This document shows, one piece after another, positions 16,552 through 25,323 of a stretch of DNA of 64,000 nt. Under the pieces are notes generated by a model. It saw only the letters and a program-made list of their open reading frames with translations. It ran no database searches and was not told the origin of the DNA. Positions within the stretch are counted from its first letter, which is position 1. Each line of letters begins with the position of its first letter. This DNA is from Microlunatus speluncae (GTDB lineage Bacteria; Actinomycetota; Actinomycetes; Propionibacteriales; Propionibacteriaceae). The stretch is from positions 434,001-498,000 of the forward strand of contig NZ_VKCZ01000003.1 of NCBI RefSeq assembly GCF_009299835.1. Direction: 5' to 3'. The position numbers were made by a program, and so were the translations under genes.

Positions 16552-17280
16552 ATGGCCGGCGAGATTGCCATTCCCCTGCTGCCCTGCCGCTCCATCGACG
16601 AGATCGAGGATTTCTACCGGATGCTCGGCTTCGAGCGCACGTACCGGCAGGCCAAGCCTTACCCGTGCGTCGGCCTCCAGCGCGAAGACCTCCAACTGCA
16701 GTTCTTCGGGCTGGACGGTTTCGACCCGGAGACGTCGTACGGGTCGTGTGTGGTCCTGGTCGAGGACACCATGGCGCTCTACGAGGCTTTCGCTGCCGGG
16801 ATGCGGGCGGTGCACGGCAAGGTATTGATCTCCGGGCTGCCGCGGATGACCAGGCCGCGCAAGCGCAAGAACGTCGGCAACGTCACCGGCTTCTCGATCG
16901 TCGACCCGGGCGGCAACTGGATTCGGGTCTTCCGCAACACCGCCCTGGCGGAGGAGGGCACCGACGAGCCGTCTAGCCAGCTCGGGACGGCCGTGCGGAA
17001 CGCGGTCGTGCTGGGCGACTCCAAGGGCGACGTCCGGCAGGCCGCGCGGATCCTGGACGGGGCGCTGAACAGACACCGCGAGTCGGCACCGGTCACCGAC
17101 CTGGTGGAAGCGCTGGCCTACGCCGCGGAGCTCGCGGTTCGGCTCGGCGATCGGGCGCGGGCCGACGTACTGCTGGCGGAGCTCAGGGCCGCGGAACTCA
17201 CCGGCGAGCAGCGGGAAGGTCTGAGCGAGGCGCTGGCGAACTCGGCCGAACTGGAGCAGGTGCGCACCGCCGGAAGCTGA
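16552..17280 (+). CDS. VOC (glyoxalase/bleomycin-resistance) domain protein with helical C-terminus
   Basis: 242 residues from ATG 16552, with GAGGAAG upstream. Residues ~1-120 form one VOC module: IPLLPCRSIDEIEDFYRMLGF, LQLQFFGLDGF and VTGFSIVDPGGNWIRVFR. Bleomycin-resistance-like proteins of this type bind drugs or small electrophiles. Residues ~130-240 are all helical and TPR-like (AARILDGALNRH, ALAYAAELAVRLGDRARADVLLAEL), an uncommon addition. The pairing of a VOC sensor-like domain with a helical repeat is unusual; function unknown. Confidence 0.75.
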   Translation: MAGEIAIPLLPCRSIDEIEDFYRMLGFERTYRQAKPYPCVGLQREDLQLQFFGLDGFDPETSYGSCVVLVEDTMALYEAFAAGMRAVHGKVLISGLPRMTRPRKRKNVGNVTGFSIVDPGGNWIRVFRNTALAEEGTDEPSSQLGTAVRNAVVLGDSKGDVRQAARILDGALNRHRESAPVTDLVEALAYAAELAVRLGDRARADVLLAELRAAELTGEQREGLSEALANSAELEQVRTAGS

Positions 17281-17653
17281 CCGGTGCTGCTGAGGACGCT
17301 GGCGGCCGCTGGTCGCATCGCGCGTCTGCTTTCCGGCCACAACCATCTGGAGGGACTCATCTGGTAAGACCTCGTCTTCGCGCCTACCCGCTTGCAGCCC
17401 AGTGGAGCATGAAGGTCGCGCGTCGAGAGTGACGATAACGACGTGTCCGAGCGACTTCCGCGTCGTTTTCGTCACACTCGGTGAGGATCCCATCAGTGCG
17501 GGTTCGTCCGTGCACGATCTGGACCGATGTCACGCACTTCGTCACACCTTGCCCTGATGATCAGGACTGTCACCACACCTGCCCGTCCGCCTGCGAGGGC
17601 GACGGGGGCAACGCGACGTTCAATAGCAGGCGGGTCCAGCTCCTATGGCTGGC
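17281..17653. other. 373-nt intergenic region with a hairpin; no gene seen
   Basis: Between the convergent VOC genes. It contains a Class B palindrome (17428-17478, listed separately) and scattered GTCACAC/GTGTGAC-like words around 17535-17580. No frame with a credible start and protein was found. Confidence 0.5.
17428..17478. terminator. Class B palindrome
   Basis: AGTGACGATAACGACG (17428-17443) pairs with CGTCGTTTTCGTCACACT (17461-17478), with one mismatch and a bulge, across a 17-nt loop. Placed between convergent genes, it could terminate both. Confidence 0.6.
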
Positions 17654-18055
17654 TTACGTCCGGCCATCCAGTGGGCTGTGATCACCCACGAACCAAAGGT
17701 GTCCGAACGGATCCGTGAACGTGCCCTGTCGGTGAGGTCCCCACGGCATGGAATGAACCTCGATCGGATCTCCCGCTGTCGCTCCAGCTGCGACGGCGCG
17801 ATCAACGAATGCATCGGGATCGGTGACAAAGATCTCGACGCGGGTCGATGTCATCCCCAGTGTTGCCGGTGTCGCCCAGCCGTTGTTGCCAGGCTCACCG
17901 AGCAGCAGCGGCGCACCGGAGACCCGTAGGCCGGCCACCGATCCGAGGTCCCACTGAACCTCCGCCCCGATTGCCTTGCGGTACCACTCGACGGCTGCCG
18001 GAACGCTATCGACGGCGAGCATGACTGAGATGGTGAGGGGGCGCAGGTCATCCAT
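17654..18055 (-). CDS. VOC family protein (glyoxalase-like)
   Basis: 133 residues from ATG 18055, with AGGA 8 nt upstream; the frame is open to 18211 but the extension looks non-coding. Two beta-alpha-beta-beta-beta modules: ISVMLAVDSVPAAVEWYRKAIGAEVQW at the N-terminus and VEIFVTDPDAFVDRAVAAGAT with GTFTDPFGHLWFVGDH at the C-terminus. This is the PhnB/YP_00-type single-chain VOC protein common in actinobacteria, with His/Glu metal ligands only partly kept. Substrate unknown. Confidence 0.85.
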   Translation of the reverse strand: MDDLRPLTISVMLAVDSVPAAVEWYRKAIGAEVQWDLGSVAGLRVSGAPLLLGEPGNNGWATPATLGMTSTRVEIFVTDPDAFVDRAVAAGATAGDPIEVHSMPWGPHRQGTFTDPFGHLWFVGDHSPLDGRT

Positions 18056-18194
18056 CGGCCCATCCTGTGCGGTGAGCACGGTGGTCGTCCAGAGCTCGGC
18101 ATCGCGATCGATGACGTGTACAAGTCGACCGGCGCCTGACCGCGATGTCACACCGTTTGTCACTCCTGGCGTCCGCCGAGCGGTCTGACAAAAC

Positions 18195-18231
18195 GATCGG
18201 CCCCCTGCCATTGCTGGTCAGGGGGCCGATC
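18195..18231 (-). terminator. Intrinsic terminator after tRNA-Pro
   Basis: A perfect 13-bp stem (GATCGGCCCCCTG / CAGGGGGCCGATC) with an 11-nt loop lies 3 nt beyond the encoded CCA of the tRNA. On the minus strand it is followed by GTTTTGT. Confidence 0.8.
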
Positions 18232-18234
18232 TGG

Positions 18235-18311
<77 letters not shown>

Positions 18312-18351
18312 GTGAAACCTCGGTGAGTCTAGCCCATCCGGGGCGCCGAGT

Positions 18352-19293
18352 TCACATCGGATTAGCTGGGCGGTCTCGGGGCATCAGGGTGAGCAGGGTC
18401 GCCTCGGGTGGGCAGGCGAATCTGACCGGCGCGTACGGCGAGGTGCCGAGCCCCGCGGACACGTGCAGATAGGCGCTCTGATCACCGACGCGATGCGTCG
18501 ACAGGCCCTTGACCCGGGCCGGATCGAGGTCGCAGTTGGTCACCAGGGCGCCGTAGAACGGGACGCAGACCTGGCCGCCGTGGGTGTGGCCGGCGACGAT
18601 CAGGTCGTGGCCGTCGGCGACCATCGGATCCAGCACCCGACGGTACGGGGCATGGGTGACAGCGATCGCGACGTCGACCTCGTTCCGGTCGATCGGGCCG
18701 GCGACCTCGGCGTAGCGGTCGGCGTTCAGGTGGGCGTCGTCGGTGCCGCGGAGGCCGATCCGGACGCCGTGGATGTCGAGGGTGGCCCGGGTGTGGGTGA
18801 GGTCGAGCCAGCCGGCCTGCTTGAAGGCGTGGCCGAGGTCCTGCCAGGGGAGCGTGTTGTCGCTCGGCTTGGCGGTCCGCTTCGGCTGGGTCAGGTAGCG
18901 CAGCGGGTTCTTGAAGGAGGGGCCGAAGTAGTCGTTGGAGCCCCAGACGTAGCCGCCGGGCCGATCGAGCAGCCGGCCGAGCGCATTCACCACGGCCGGC
19001 ACGGCGTCGACGTGGGCGAGGTTGTCGCCGGTGTTGATCACCAGGTCGGGCTCGAGGCCGGCCAGCCGGTTAACCCAGTCCTGCTTCTTCCGCTGCCCGG
19101 GCGTCAGGTGCAGGTCGGAGAGGTGCAGGACCCGGATCGGTACGGCATCGCGGGGCAGCACCGGCACCTGAAGCCGGCGCAACCGGAACGATCGCACCTC
19201 GTAGCCGGCCGCGTACGCCAGGCAGCCGGCACCGACGGCTCCGATTCCGAGCACCGTACCGGCCATGATCTTGGCTACCCGACCCACAGACAT
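18352..19293 (-). CDS. Membrane-anchored metallophosphoesterase
   Basis: 313 residues from ATG 19293. One N-terminal transmembrane or signal-anchor segment (VAKIMAGTVLGIGAVGAGCL) is followed by a calcineurin-like phosphoesterase domain. The metal-binding motifs are all present: LHLSDLHL (DxH), NTGDN, GSND(Y), VTHAP and the terminal GHTHGGQV. In actinobacteria this gene is commonly found next to the PonA-WhiB4 block, as here. Related YaeI-type enzymes act on lipids or cyclic nucleotides; the substrate is not shown by sequence. It diverges from yqeY. Confidence 0.9.
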   Translation of the reverse strand: MSVGRVAKIMAGTVLGIGAVGAGCLAYAAGYEVRSFRLRRLQVPVLPRDAVPIRVLHLSDLHLTPGQRKKQDWVNRLAGLEPDLVINTGDNLAHVDAVPAVVNALGRLLDRPGGYVWGSNDYFGPSFKNPLRYLTQPKRTAKPSDNTLPWQDLGHAFKQAGWLDLTHTRATLDIHGVRIGLRGTDDAHLNADRYAEVAGPIDRNEVDVAIAVTHAPYRRVLDPMVADGHDLIVAGHTHGGQVCVPFYGALVTNCDLDPARVKGLSTHRVGDQSAYLHVSAGLGTSPYAPVRFACPPEATLLTLMPRDRPANPM

Positions 19294-19384
19294 GCGAGCA
19301 AGGCTACAAGCGCACCCCACCCCCTACGTGCCGGCGCCGGTAAGCCGATTGCTGCCCGGCCGCGGGGTCGGGAAGGATGGGGGC

Positions 19385-19846
19385 ATGGCAGAACTGAAGG
19401 AACGGCTCCATTCGGACATGGTGGCCTCGCTCAAGGCGCGGGACAGCGTCCGCACGTCGACCCTGCGGATGGTGCTGACCGCGATCACCGAGGCCGAGGT
19501 CGCCGGCAAGTCGGCCAAGGAGTTGACCGCCGAGCAGGAGCTCGATGTCGTGGTCAAGGAGGCCAAGAAGCGTCGGGAGGCCGAGGAGGCCTACACCGAG
19601 GCCGGCCGGTCCGACCTGGCCGAGAAGGAGCACGCCGAGGCCGGGGTGCTGGCCGAATACCTGCCGCAGCAGCTCGGCGCGGACGAGATCGCCGAGCTGG
19701 TCCGGCAGGCGATCGCCGAGACCGGCGCGGCCGAGCTGGGCCCGCGCGGCATCGGCAAGGTGATGGGCGTGCTGACCCCGAAGACGAAGGGCAAGGCCGA
19801 CGGCGGAGCGGTCGCCGCCGAGGTCAAGCGCCAGCTGACGGCGTGA
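19385..19846 (+). CDS. GatB/YqeY domain-containing protein
   Basis: 153 residues from ATG 19385. It has the N-terminal helical part (MAELKERLHSDMVASLKARD, STLRMVLTAI) and the C-terminal YqeY domain related to the tail of GatB (YLPQQLGADEIAELVRQAI, GIGKVMGVLTPKTKGKADG). Free-standing YqeY proteins may influence aminoacyl-tRNA or amidotransferase function, though the role is not settled. It stands alone, divergent from the phosphoesterase and convergent with ponA. A strong hairpin follows. Confidence 0.93.
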   Translation: MAELKERLHSDMVASLKARDSVRTSTLRMVLTAITEAEVAGKSAKELTAEQELDVVVKEAKKRREAEEAYTEAGRSDLAEKEHAEAGVLAEYLPQQLGADEIAELVRQAIAETGAAELGPRGIGKVMGVLTPKTKGKADGGAVAAEVKRQLTA

Positions 19847-19895
19847 CCCGGCCGGCCTGACCGGCGCTGCGACAGCGGCCGGCGGAACGAACCAA

Positions 19896-19928
19896 GGCGC
19901 CCCGCGGAGATCAACTCCACGGGGCGCC
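19896..19928. terminator. Bidirectional terminator between yqeY and ponA
   Basis: GGCGCCCCG (19896-19904) pairs perfectly with CGGGGCGCC (19920-19928), with GGAG/CTCC extending the stem inside. It lies between convergent stops at 19846 and 19960. Neither side has a long T-run, as is common in high-GC genomes. Confidence 0.8.
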
Positions 19929-19959
19929 CTCGACGTTCAGGTCGGGTGCGGCCTCAGCC

Positions 19960-22515
19960 TCAGCCGGGGCCTTCCTCGCCGCCTTCGTTCTGGCCGCCCT
20001 CATTCTGGCCGCCAGGATCCTGGGTCCCCGGTTTGCCCTGGCGTGGCGGCTTGTTCCGTTCTTCCTCTTCCTTCTTCTGCCGCTCGCGTTCCTCGCGTTC
20101 CCGTTCCTCGCGCTCGTTCTTCGCCTTCTCCTCGGCGTCGCGTTCGGCCTGGACCTTCGCCGGGTCCCGGCCGTCGGAGATCATCACGTAGATGGTCGAG
20201 AACTCGCGGATGCTGCCGCTGTACTGGCTGAAGCCGATGAACTCGCCCTTCGGTACGGAATCGCTGAAGACCTTGTCCCGGACGACGGTAAAGCCGGCCT
20301 CTTCCAGCTTCGCGGTGGCCTCGGAGATGCTCAGGCCGGTCAGCCGGGGCATCGGGACCATCTTGCCCGTCTCGATCTCCCGCGGCGGCTTCTTGAACTT
20401 CGTCTTCGGCATGTCCTCGAGGTAGCGCTCCATCGTCGGCTTCCAGATCTCCTGACCCGCGTCGCCGCTGCCGGAGCCCTCCAGATATTCGCCGCTCTCC
20501 AGCTTGAAGCCCTTAACGCCGTTACGCCGGAAGCCCTTCTTGCCCCGGATGAACGGCTTCTGCCGCTTGTCGATCGCGATCATGGCCACGCCGGCCGCCT
20601 CCGGCGTGTAGCCGGAGAACCAGACCGCCTCGTTGCTGTCGATCGTGCCGGTCTTGCCCGCCTGCGGCCGACCGTCGTTGACGGCGGCCCGCCGCCCGGT
20701 GCCCTTGGTCATCACGCCGCCCAGCACCTGGTTCATGCCGTCGGCGATGTCCTTCTCGATCACCCGCTTGCAGCCTTCGCCCGGCACCTGCAGCTCCTTG
20801 CCGCCCGGCGTGGTGATCTTCTTGACGATCGTCGGGTCGCAGTGGATGCCGCGGGCCGCGAAGGTCGCGTACGCCTCGGCCATCGACATCGGCGAGATTT
20901 CCACCGAGCCGAGCGTGAAGGCCGGGATGTACTGGTAGTAGTCGACCAGGTCGCGGATCTCGCCTTCGTGGCCCGCCCGGTCGTCGAGGCCGGTGCTCTC
21001 GATGCCGAGCTTCTCCGCCATCTCCGTCACCCGGCACATGCCGACCTGCAGCGCCAGCTGGGCGAAGTAGGTGTTCACCGAGTTCTGCATCGCCCGGTTC
21101 ATGTCCATGATGCCGTCGACGCCGGTGGAGTTGGCCGGCTTCCACTTGCCGAGCTTGGCCCGGCCCTCACAGGTCTGGAAGCTTCGCCCGGTCAGGTCGA
21201 CCCGCCTGGCCGCGTTGTACTTCTTGGAGGTGGGGATGCCCTTCTCCAACGCCGCCGCCGCGGTGAACGCCTTGAACGTCGACCCGGCCTGATAACCCTC
21301 CGCGCCACCGAGCTGAGGCGAGGCCGAGTAGTTGTAGTAGGTCTCACCCTTCTTGGCGTTGTCGCCCATCACGTAGCGGCTCTGCGCCATCGCCAGGATC
21401 AGCCCGGTGCCCGGCTGGATCATGTTCATCGTCGAGATGATCGGGTCGGTCGGCGAGACGACCTTGGTCAGGCGCTTCTGCGCCATGTCCTGCACCTCGG
21501 GGTCGATCGCGGTCTCGATCGTCAGGCCGCCCCGCTTCAGGGTGTCCTCGCGCTCCTCCGGCGTCTTGCCGAGGCTCGGTGCCTGCAGCAGGCTCCGCCG
21601 TACGTAGTCACAGATGAACGGGTACTTGGAGCCGACGCAGCCGTTCCGCGTCTTCTGCACGTCCTTCTGGTCGAACTTCTCGGCCTTGGCCTTCTTCACC
21701 TGATCCTGGGTGACCATCTTCAGCTCGGCCATCCGGTTGATCACGAAGTCACGCCGGTCGCTTGCCGCATCCGGCGCCGTCACCGGGTTCACCTGGTTCG
21801 GGTTCTGCACCAGGCCGGCCAGCATGGCCCCCTGGGCCAGGGTCAGCTTCTCCGCCGTGGTGGAGAAGTAGTGCCGGGCGGCCGCCTCGACCCCGTACGC
21901 ACCCTGGCCGTAGTAGGCGATGTTCAGGTACCGCTCCAGGATCTCGTCCTTGGAGAACTTCTCCTCCAGCGCGATCGCGTACCGCAACTCACGGATCTTG
22001 CGCTGCAGGCCGTCGGTGCCGCTGGCCTCGGTCACCTTGGAAATACAGGCCTGGTCCAGCCGGCAGGACTCGACCAGCACCATCTTCACGTACTGCTGAC
22101 TGATCGACGAACCACCCTGGGTGTTGCCGCTCGACGTCCGCAGCAGCGCCCGCAGCGTGCCGGTCAGGTCGAGCGCGCCGTGTTCGTAGAACCGGTGGTC
22201 CTCGATCGCCAACTGCGCCTGGATCATCACCGGCGCGATCTTCTTGAGCGGGACGTAGATCCGGTTCTCCTGATAGAAGTACGTCAGCACGTCGCCGTTG
22301 CCCAGCAGCACCTTGGACCGCTCCGCCTGCGGCGGGGTCTCCAGCTCGGCGGGCAGGTTCTCGATCTCACCGGCGGCAGCCTGTCCGGTCACGCCGGCCA
22401 GGCCGGCGAAGGGGACGAACAGGCCCGCGACCAGGACTCCGGCGAGTGCACTGACCACCAGGAACATGGCCAGTGACGACAGGACTTTCGCCGGACGTTT
22501 CAGGCTGACGGGCAT
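19960..22515 (-). CDS. ponA: Class A penicillin-binding protein with PASTA domain (PonA2-like)
   Basis: 851 residues. Bifunctional peptidoglycan synthase: one N-terminal membrane helix (~10-40), a GT51 glycosyltransferase domain (EDHRFYEH with the catalytic Glu105, then GGSSISQQ and the LEEKFSKDEILERYLN region), and a transpeptidase domain with STFK (Ser412), SVN (479-481) and KTGT (621-624). One PASTA repeat lies near 705-775 (PRLTGLSISEATAKLEEAG). The last ~70 residues are a charged Glu/Lys/Arg helix followed by a Gly/Asn-rich tail. It matches PonA2 of M. tuberculosis in domain order and in being divergent from whiB. Confidence 0.95.
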   Translation of the reverse strand: MPVSLKRPAKVLSSLAMFLVVSALAGVLVAGLFVPFAGLAGVTGQAAAGEIENLPAELETPPQAERSKVLLGNGDVLTYFYQENRIYVPLKKIAPVMIQAQLAIEDHRFYEHGALDLTGTLRALLRTSSGNTQGGSSISQQYVKMVLVESCRLDQACISKVTEASGTDGLQRKIRELRYAIALEEKFSKDEILERYLNIAYYGQGAYGVEAAARHYFSTTAEKLTLAQGAMLAGLVQNPNQVNPVTAPDAASDRRDFVINRMAELKMVTQDQVKKAKAEKFDQKDVQKTRNGCVGSKYPFICDYVRRSLLQAPSLGKTPEEREDTLKRGGLTIETAIDPEVQDMAQKRLTKVVSPTDPIISTMNMIQPGTGLILAMAQSRYVMGDNAKKGETYYNYSASPQLGGAEGYQAGSTFKAFTAAAALEKGIPTSKKYNAARRVDLTGRSFQTCEGRAKLGKWKPANSTGVDGIMDMNRAMQNSVNTYFAQLALQVGMCRVTEMAEKLGIESTGLDDRAGHEGEIRDLVDYYQYIPAFTLGSVEISPMSMAEAYATFAARGIHCDPTIVKKITTPGGKELQVPGEGCKRVIEKDIADGMNQVLGGVMTKGTGRRAAVNDGRPQAGKTGTIDSNEAVWFSGYTPEAAGVAMIAIDKRQKPFIRGKKGFRRNGVKGFKLESGEYLEGSGSGDAGQEIWKPTMERYLEDMPKTKFKKPPREIETGKMVPMPRLTGLSISEATAKLEEAGFTVVRDKVFSDSVPKGEFIGFSQYSGSIREFSTIYVMISDGRDPAKVQAERDAEEKAKNEREEREREERERQKKEEEERNKPPRQGKPGTQDPGGQNEGGQNEGGEEGPG

Positions 22516-22694
22516 GGCACATAGGGTACGGGACCCCCTGGCCCAAGCCGAATCTTTCGTAGCCGTCCATCGAGTTGTGCAAAAAATCCGTGTGGACCCC
22601 TAGTCAGACCGCACTTCCGTTCGTAACATGCACTATGCCGCGCACGATGTTGGGAGGCGTCGTACGGGGCAAGCACAGGAAGGGGGCCGCACTT

Positions 22695-22976
22695 ATGCGG
22701 ACAGCTGCGTGGGATGACTGGACAGTCCAAGCCAAGTGCCGGGGGATGAACGACGGGTTGTTTCCGGACGCCGTCGATCAGAAGCGGGCGAAGGTGGTCT
22801 GTTCAGGCTGTCCCGTCAGGTCCGAATGTCTGGCGGAGGCGCTGGACAATCGGATCGAATGGGGGGTCTGGGGCGGAATGACGGAGCGGGAGCGAAGGCT
22901 CTTGCTGCGGCAACGCCCGGACGTGGCGTCGTGGCGATCAGCCCTGAGTGGCGAGAAGGTCGCCAACCAGGCGTAA
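22695..22976 (+). CDS. whiB4: WhiB family iron-sulfur regulator (WhiB4-like)
   Basis: 93 residues from ATG 22695. The four cluster ligands are Cys15, Cys36, Cys39 and Cys45 (CxxC and Cx5C), followed by the GVWGGM turn and a basic C-terminal tail. WhiB proteins bind a redox- or NO-sensitive 4Fe-4S cluster and often the primary sigma factor. The assignment to the WhiB4 subgroup rests on synteny (ponA2 on one side, two ArsA-like ATPases on the other), as in M. tuberculosis Rv3681c. Its 3' end overlaps the convergent ArsA-like gene by 39 nt. Confidence 0.93.
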   Translation: MRTAAWDDWTVQAKCRGMNDGLFPDAVDQKRAKVVCSGCPVRSECLAEALDNRIEWGVWGGMTERERRLLLRQRPDVASWRSALSGEKVANQA

Positions 22977-24086
22977 CGCCTCGAGGTCGGACACGTCGGA
23001 CTGCAGCGCCGGCACCCGGGTTGTCAGGATCCGGGGCCGCGCTGTAGCGAAGCGGTCGAGCAGGACCCGTTCCCGCTCGATCACCTGCATCAGTGCGGCG
23101 TGTCTTTCCAAGGCCACAGATGCGACCGGGAACTGTTCCGGGTCGATTTCTTCAGCGAGCGCTTGCGCGCGCCCGGCGGACAAAGGAAGTTCGGTCCGGT
23201 GCTCGCGATTGACGACCAGGCCGGACAACGGCATGGATTCCTCGTCCAAGCGATCGACGAAGTACGCCGCTTCGCGGAGCGCGTCAGGCTCCGCGGTCGC
23301 GACGACGATGAAGGTCGTCTGCGGCGAAGCCAGGAGGTCGAACGTCTGCTGCGCTCGTTGCCGGAACCCGCCGAACAGGGTTTCGAACGCCGTGGCGAAC
23401 GTCTGGACGTCGGTGATGATCTGTCCGCCCAGGATCTTGTTCATCGCCGACGACACCAGGTTGAAGCCGACGCTCATCAGTCGGAGCGGACCTCGGGTCG
23501 GCGCCAGCAGGAGGCGGAGGAACCGTCCCTCGAGCAGGGAGCTGAGATGCTCCGGCGCGTCCAGGAAGTCCAGCGCCGAGCGGGCCGGCGGGGTGTCGAC
23601 GATGATCAGATCCCACCGGCCGTCGGCCCGGGACTGGCCGTGCAACTGCCCGAGCTTCTCCATCGCCATGTATTCCTGCGTGCCCGCGAACGACGACGAC
23701 AGCGCGACGTAGAACGGGTTGCGCAGGATCTGCTCAGCCTTCTCCGGCGTGGTGTGCGCCAGCACGACCTCGTCGAAGGTGCGCTTCATGTCCAGCATCG
23801 CCGCGTCCAGGCTGCCGCCGGCCGTCGTGTCGATGGCGGTGACCGGGCGCGGTGTGTTGTCCAGTTCGCCCAGGCCGAGCGACTGGGCCAGCCGGCGGGC
23901 CGGATCGATGGTCAGCACGACCGCTTTCCGGCCGGCCTCGGCGGCCCGCAGTGCCAGTGCGGCCGAGGAGGTGGTCTTGCCGACCCCACCGGCGCCGCAG
24001 CAGACGATGATCTCGATCGACCGGTCGGCCAGGATGGCGTCGATGTCCAGCTCCGGGCGGCGGACCTCGGTCGGGGAGCCGGCCAT
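22938..24086 (-). CDS. ArsA/GET3-like anion-transporting ATPase, second of pair
   Basis: 382 residues. P-loop near the N-terminus (GAGGVGKTTSSAALAL) of the deviant SIMIBI type, switch regions TIDPARRLAQSLGLG and IIVDTPPARSALDFL. It corresponds to Rv3679/Rv3680-type ATPases, which in mycobacteria form a heterodimer. Start overlaps the upstream stop by one or two bases (TGATG), so the two subunits are translationally coupled. The role is not arsenite export as such: no ArsB is present, and membrane-protein targeting or metabolite-linked functions have been suggested for the mycobacterial pair. Confidence 0.9.
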   Translation of the reverse strand: MAGSPTEVRRPELDIDAILADRSIEIIVCCGAGGVGKTTSSAALALRAAEAGRKAVVLTIDPARRLAQSLGLGELDNTPRPVTAIDTTAGGSLDAAMLDMKRTFDEVVLAHTTPEKAEQILRNPFYVALSSSFAGTQEYMAMEKLGQLHGQSRADGRWDLIIVDTPPARSALDFLDAPEHLSSLLEGRFLRLLLAPTRGPLRLMSVGFNLVSSAMNKILGGQIITDVQTFATAFETLFGGFRQRAQQTFDLLASPQTTFIVVATAEPDALREAAYFVDRLDEESMPLSGLVVNREHRTELPLSAGRAQALAEEIDPEQFPVASVALERHAALMQVIERERVLLDRFATARPRILTTRVPALQSDVSDLEALRLVGDLLATQG

Positions 24087-25075
24087 CAGGCGACCTCGGC
24101 GGCGAGCTGCTCGGCCAGCTGGGCAGCGATGCCCCAGACCGCATCGGTGTCGATCCCGGTCGGGTCGAGCCGGATGTCGACCACCGGCAGCCCGGTCTCC
24201 AGCAGTTTGTCCCGGCGGGACCGCTCGGCCAGCATCCGACCCGCCTCGCCGGCGAACTCCGCGGTCAGCAGCTTGTTCTGCGCCGGGTCGAGGCCGGGCA
24301 CGTCGAGCATGGTCTCGCCGGTCGCCGCGGTCCGGAGTTGATCATCGGACAGCGGCGTGGCCCGGACCTGGTTGGCGATGATCACGCCGAGCCGGATCTG
24401 GGTCGGCCGGAGGGCCTGGATCGCTTCCTCGGTCTCGGTCACCGGCATGTCCTCCAGCAGCGTGACCAGATGTACGGCGGTGGTCACCGACCGCAGCAGG
24501 CGCATGATCGAATCGGCTTGGCCGCGGATCGGGCCCATCCGGGCCAGCCCGGCGACGGCCTCGTGCACGTTGAGGAACTGCGCGATCCGTCCGGTCGGCG
24601 GGGCGTCCAGGACGACGGCGTGGTACGCGTTCGGGCGGCCCTTGATCTGCCGCCGGACCGCCTCGTACACCTTGCCGGTGAGCAGCACGTCGCGCAGCCC
24701 CGGTGCGATCGAGGTGGCGAAGTCGATCGCGCCGAACCGGTCGAGCGCCCGGCCGGCGATGCCCAGGTGATAGAAGGTCTCCAGGTATTCCAGCAGCGCG
24801 TCCTCGGCGTCGACGGACAGGCCGAACACCTCGCCGCCGGCCGGGGTGCGGCAGAGCCGGCGCTCCTCGGCCCCGTTCAACGGGGCGGTGCCGAACAGCC
24901 GGGGCAGGGCGTTGCGGCCCTCCACCTCACAGACCAGGACCCGGCGGCCGTTGGCGGCCAGGGCGCACGCGAGGGCACCGGCCATCGTCGTCTTCCCGGT
25001 GCCGCCCTTGCCGGAGACGATGTGCAGGGTGTGCAGCGGCGTCCGCGTCGGGACTGTCGACGGGGGCGACGGCAT
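24086..25075 (-). CDS. ArsA/GET3-like anion-transporting ATPase, first of pair
   Basis: 329 residues. N-terminal deviant Walker A SGKGGTGKTTMAGALA, then VCEVEGR and the switch segment AVVLDAPPTGRIAQFL. It is shorter than its partner and diverges from it, in line with an asymmetric heterodimer. Together the pair sits between whiB4 and the DUF4177/RidA/NUDIX/MBL genes, the same order as in mycobacteria. A 1-nt overlap couples it to the downstream subunit. Confidence 0.9.
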   Translation of the reverse strand: MPSPPSTVPTRTPLHTLHIVSGKGGTGKTTMAGALACALAANGRRVLVCEVEGRNALPRLFGTAPLNGAEERRLCRTPAGGEVFGLSVDAEDALLEYLETFYHLGIAGRALDRFGAIDFATSIAPGLRDVLLTGKVYEAVRRQIKGRPNAYHAVVLDAPPTGRIAQFLNVHEAVAGLARMGPIRGQADSIMRLLRSVTTAVHLVTLLEDMPVTETEEAIQALRPTQIRLGVIIANQVRATPLSDDQLRTAATGETMLDVPGLDPAQNKLLTAEFAGEAGRMLAERSRRDKLLETGLPVVDIRLDPTGIDTDAVWGIAAQLAEQLAAEVA

Positions 25076-25158
25076 GTCGCCGATCGTAGTCGGGAGGCCC
25101 TGGCGTGCCGCGAAGGCAGCCCGCTGAGGGCCGATCGGTCACCAGTACTGTGTCGCTC

Positions 25159-25323
25159 ATGACGAAGTGGGAGTACGTGACCGTGCCGGTGCTGGTCCAC
25201 GCGACCAAGCAGATCCTGGACAACTGGGGTGCCGACGGCTGGGAGCTGGTGCAGATCGTGCCCGGGATGAACCCGGAAAACCTGGTCGCCTACCTGAAAC
25301 GGCCGATCGCCGAGGGCGAATGA
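25159..25323 (+). CDS. DUF4177 family small protein
   Basis: 54 residues from ATG 25159. The typical DUF4177 pattern is present: MTKWEYVTVPV, a short helix, then GADGWELVQIVP and LVAYLKRP. It corresponds to the short gene Rv3678A in M. tuberculosis by position and length. Its TGA overlaps the ATG of the RidA gene (ATGA), indicating an operon. Function unknown. Confidence 0.88.
   Translation: MTKWEYVTVPVLVHATKQILDNWGADGWELVQIVPGMNPENLVAYLKRPIAEGE

Noticed and set aside
20842-22476. Long open frame (544 codons) antisense to ponA
   Set aside because: It mirrors the complete, motif-rich PBP gene; composition (His/Arg/Gly/Leu-rich) is that of antisense frames in GC-rich DNA, with no ribosome-binding site or domain.
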